Origin: Paludibacter jiangxiensis
GTDB lineage: Bacteria; Bacteroidota; Bacteroidia; Bacteroidales; Paludibacteraceae
Assembly (NCBI GenBank): GCA_945870155.1
Contig: CAMBSB010000015.1
Span: forward strand, 1-55,794
Reading direction: 5' to 3'
Length of the DNA: 55,794 nucleotides
The position numbers were made by a program, and so were the translations under genes. The notes under the pieces were generated by a model. It saw nothing but the letters and a program-made list of their open reading frames with translations. It had not been told where the DNA came from and made no database searches. Each line of letters opens with the position of its first letter. Position 1 is the first letter of the stretch. Positions 55,751 to 55,794 of this stretch are shown here, piece by piece.

Positions 55751-55794
55751 TATTTTGAATTATAATAAGATGCTTTTCAATAATTATTAAATAG

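Overview
The window is about 55.8 kb of AT-rich chromosome from a member of the Bacteroidetes, most likely a Bacteroidales relative; genus is not resolvable from what I can see. Lineage signs are: -7 promoter boxes of the TAnnTTTG type in front of many genes, a fused SecDF, a type IX secretion sorting tail on a subtilase, a SusC-plug-like tail on an M56 peptidase, DUF4270 and DUF4914 proteins, and a 47-nt type II-C CRISPR repeat.

Layout. 1-9.8 kb is housekeeping: the 3' end of an unknown gene, secDF, initiator tRNA, purN, the acpP-fabF-rnc fatty acid/RNase III cluster, a long-chain acyl-CoA ligase, a DUF2582 protein, tRNA-Gly, a broken duplicate of tRNA-Leu and the intact tRNA-Leu. 9.86-19.6 kb is a complete type II-C CRISPR-Cas locus: a 36-repeat, 35-spacer array read rightwards, a shared terminator, then cas2, cas1, a REP-associated tyrosine transposase (RAYT) gene and cas9 read leftwards, and a tracrRNA read rightwards from a promoter back-to-back with that of cas9. 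20-26.8 kb: fabI, an NMO-family flavoprotein, sahH, a TatD-like hydrolase, a Ctp protease and a PnuC-like transporter. 26.8-32.1 kb is a leftward run: panC, panD, hisH, tgt, an LptF/LptG-like permease and an 86-aa unknown. 32.5-37.2 kb: glycogen/starch synthase-like gene, DUF4270 lipoprotein, PiT phosphate transporter. 37.4-43.6 kb is a leftward membrane-transport cluster (zf-TFIIB protein, ExoD, P-type ATPase, CPA2 antiporter). 44.3-50.5 kb: XRE-cupin regulator, GmhB-like phosphatase, TerC, DUF4914 and a CorC-like protein. 50.6-55.8 kb: xseA, a T9SS subtilase, and a BlaI/BlaR-like pair.

The most unusual part is the cas operon. Five related imperfect palindromes of the REP type lie one in each gap (array-cas2, cas2-cas1, cas1-RAYT, RAYT-cas9) and one inside the RAYT coding sequence, where it reads in frame. 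Changes in one arm are matched in the other arm, so the hairpin rather than the sequence seems to be kept. I saw no other copies in the window. Each CRISPR repeat also carries a good Bacteroidetes promoter (TTG, 21 nt, TATCTTTG), which suggests that every crRNA has its own start site; the first repeat is split by 21 nt, which removes the normal upstream half of that promoter.

Other points worth a look: a BlaR-like M56 protein built from a peptidase, a doubled SusC-like linker, a TonB C-terminal domain and a SusC-plug-like tail; a Tgt enzyme without its zinc cysteines; a PEPCK-like DUF4914 protein with an altered kinase-2 motif; and a tRNA-Leu half-copy split by a 19-nt palindrome.
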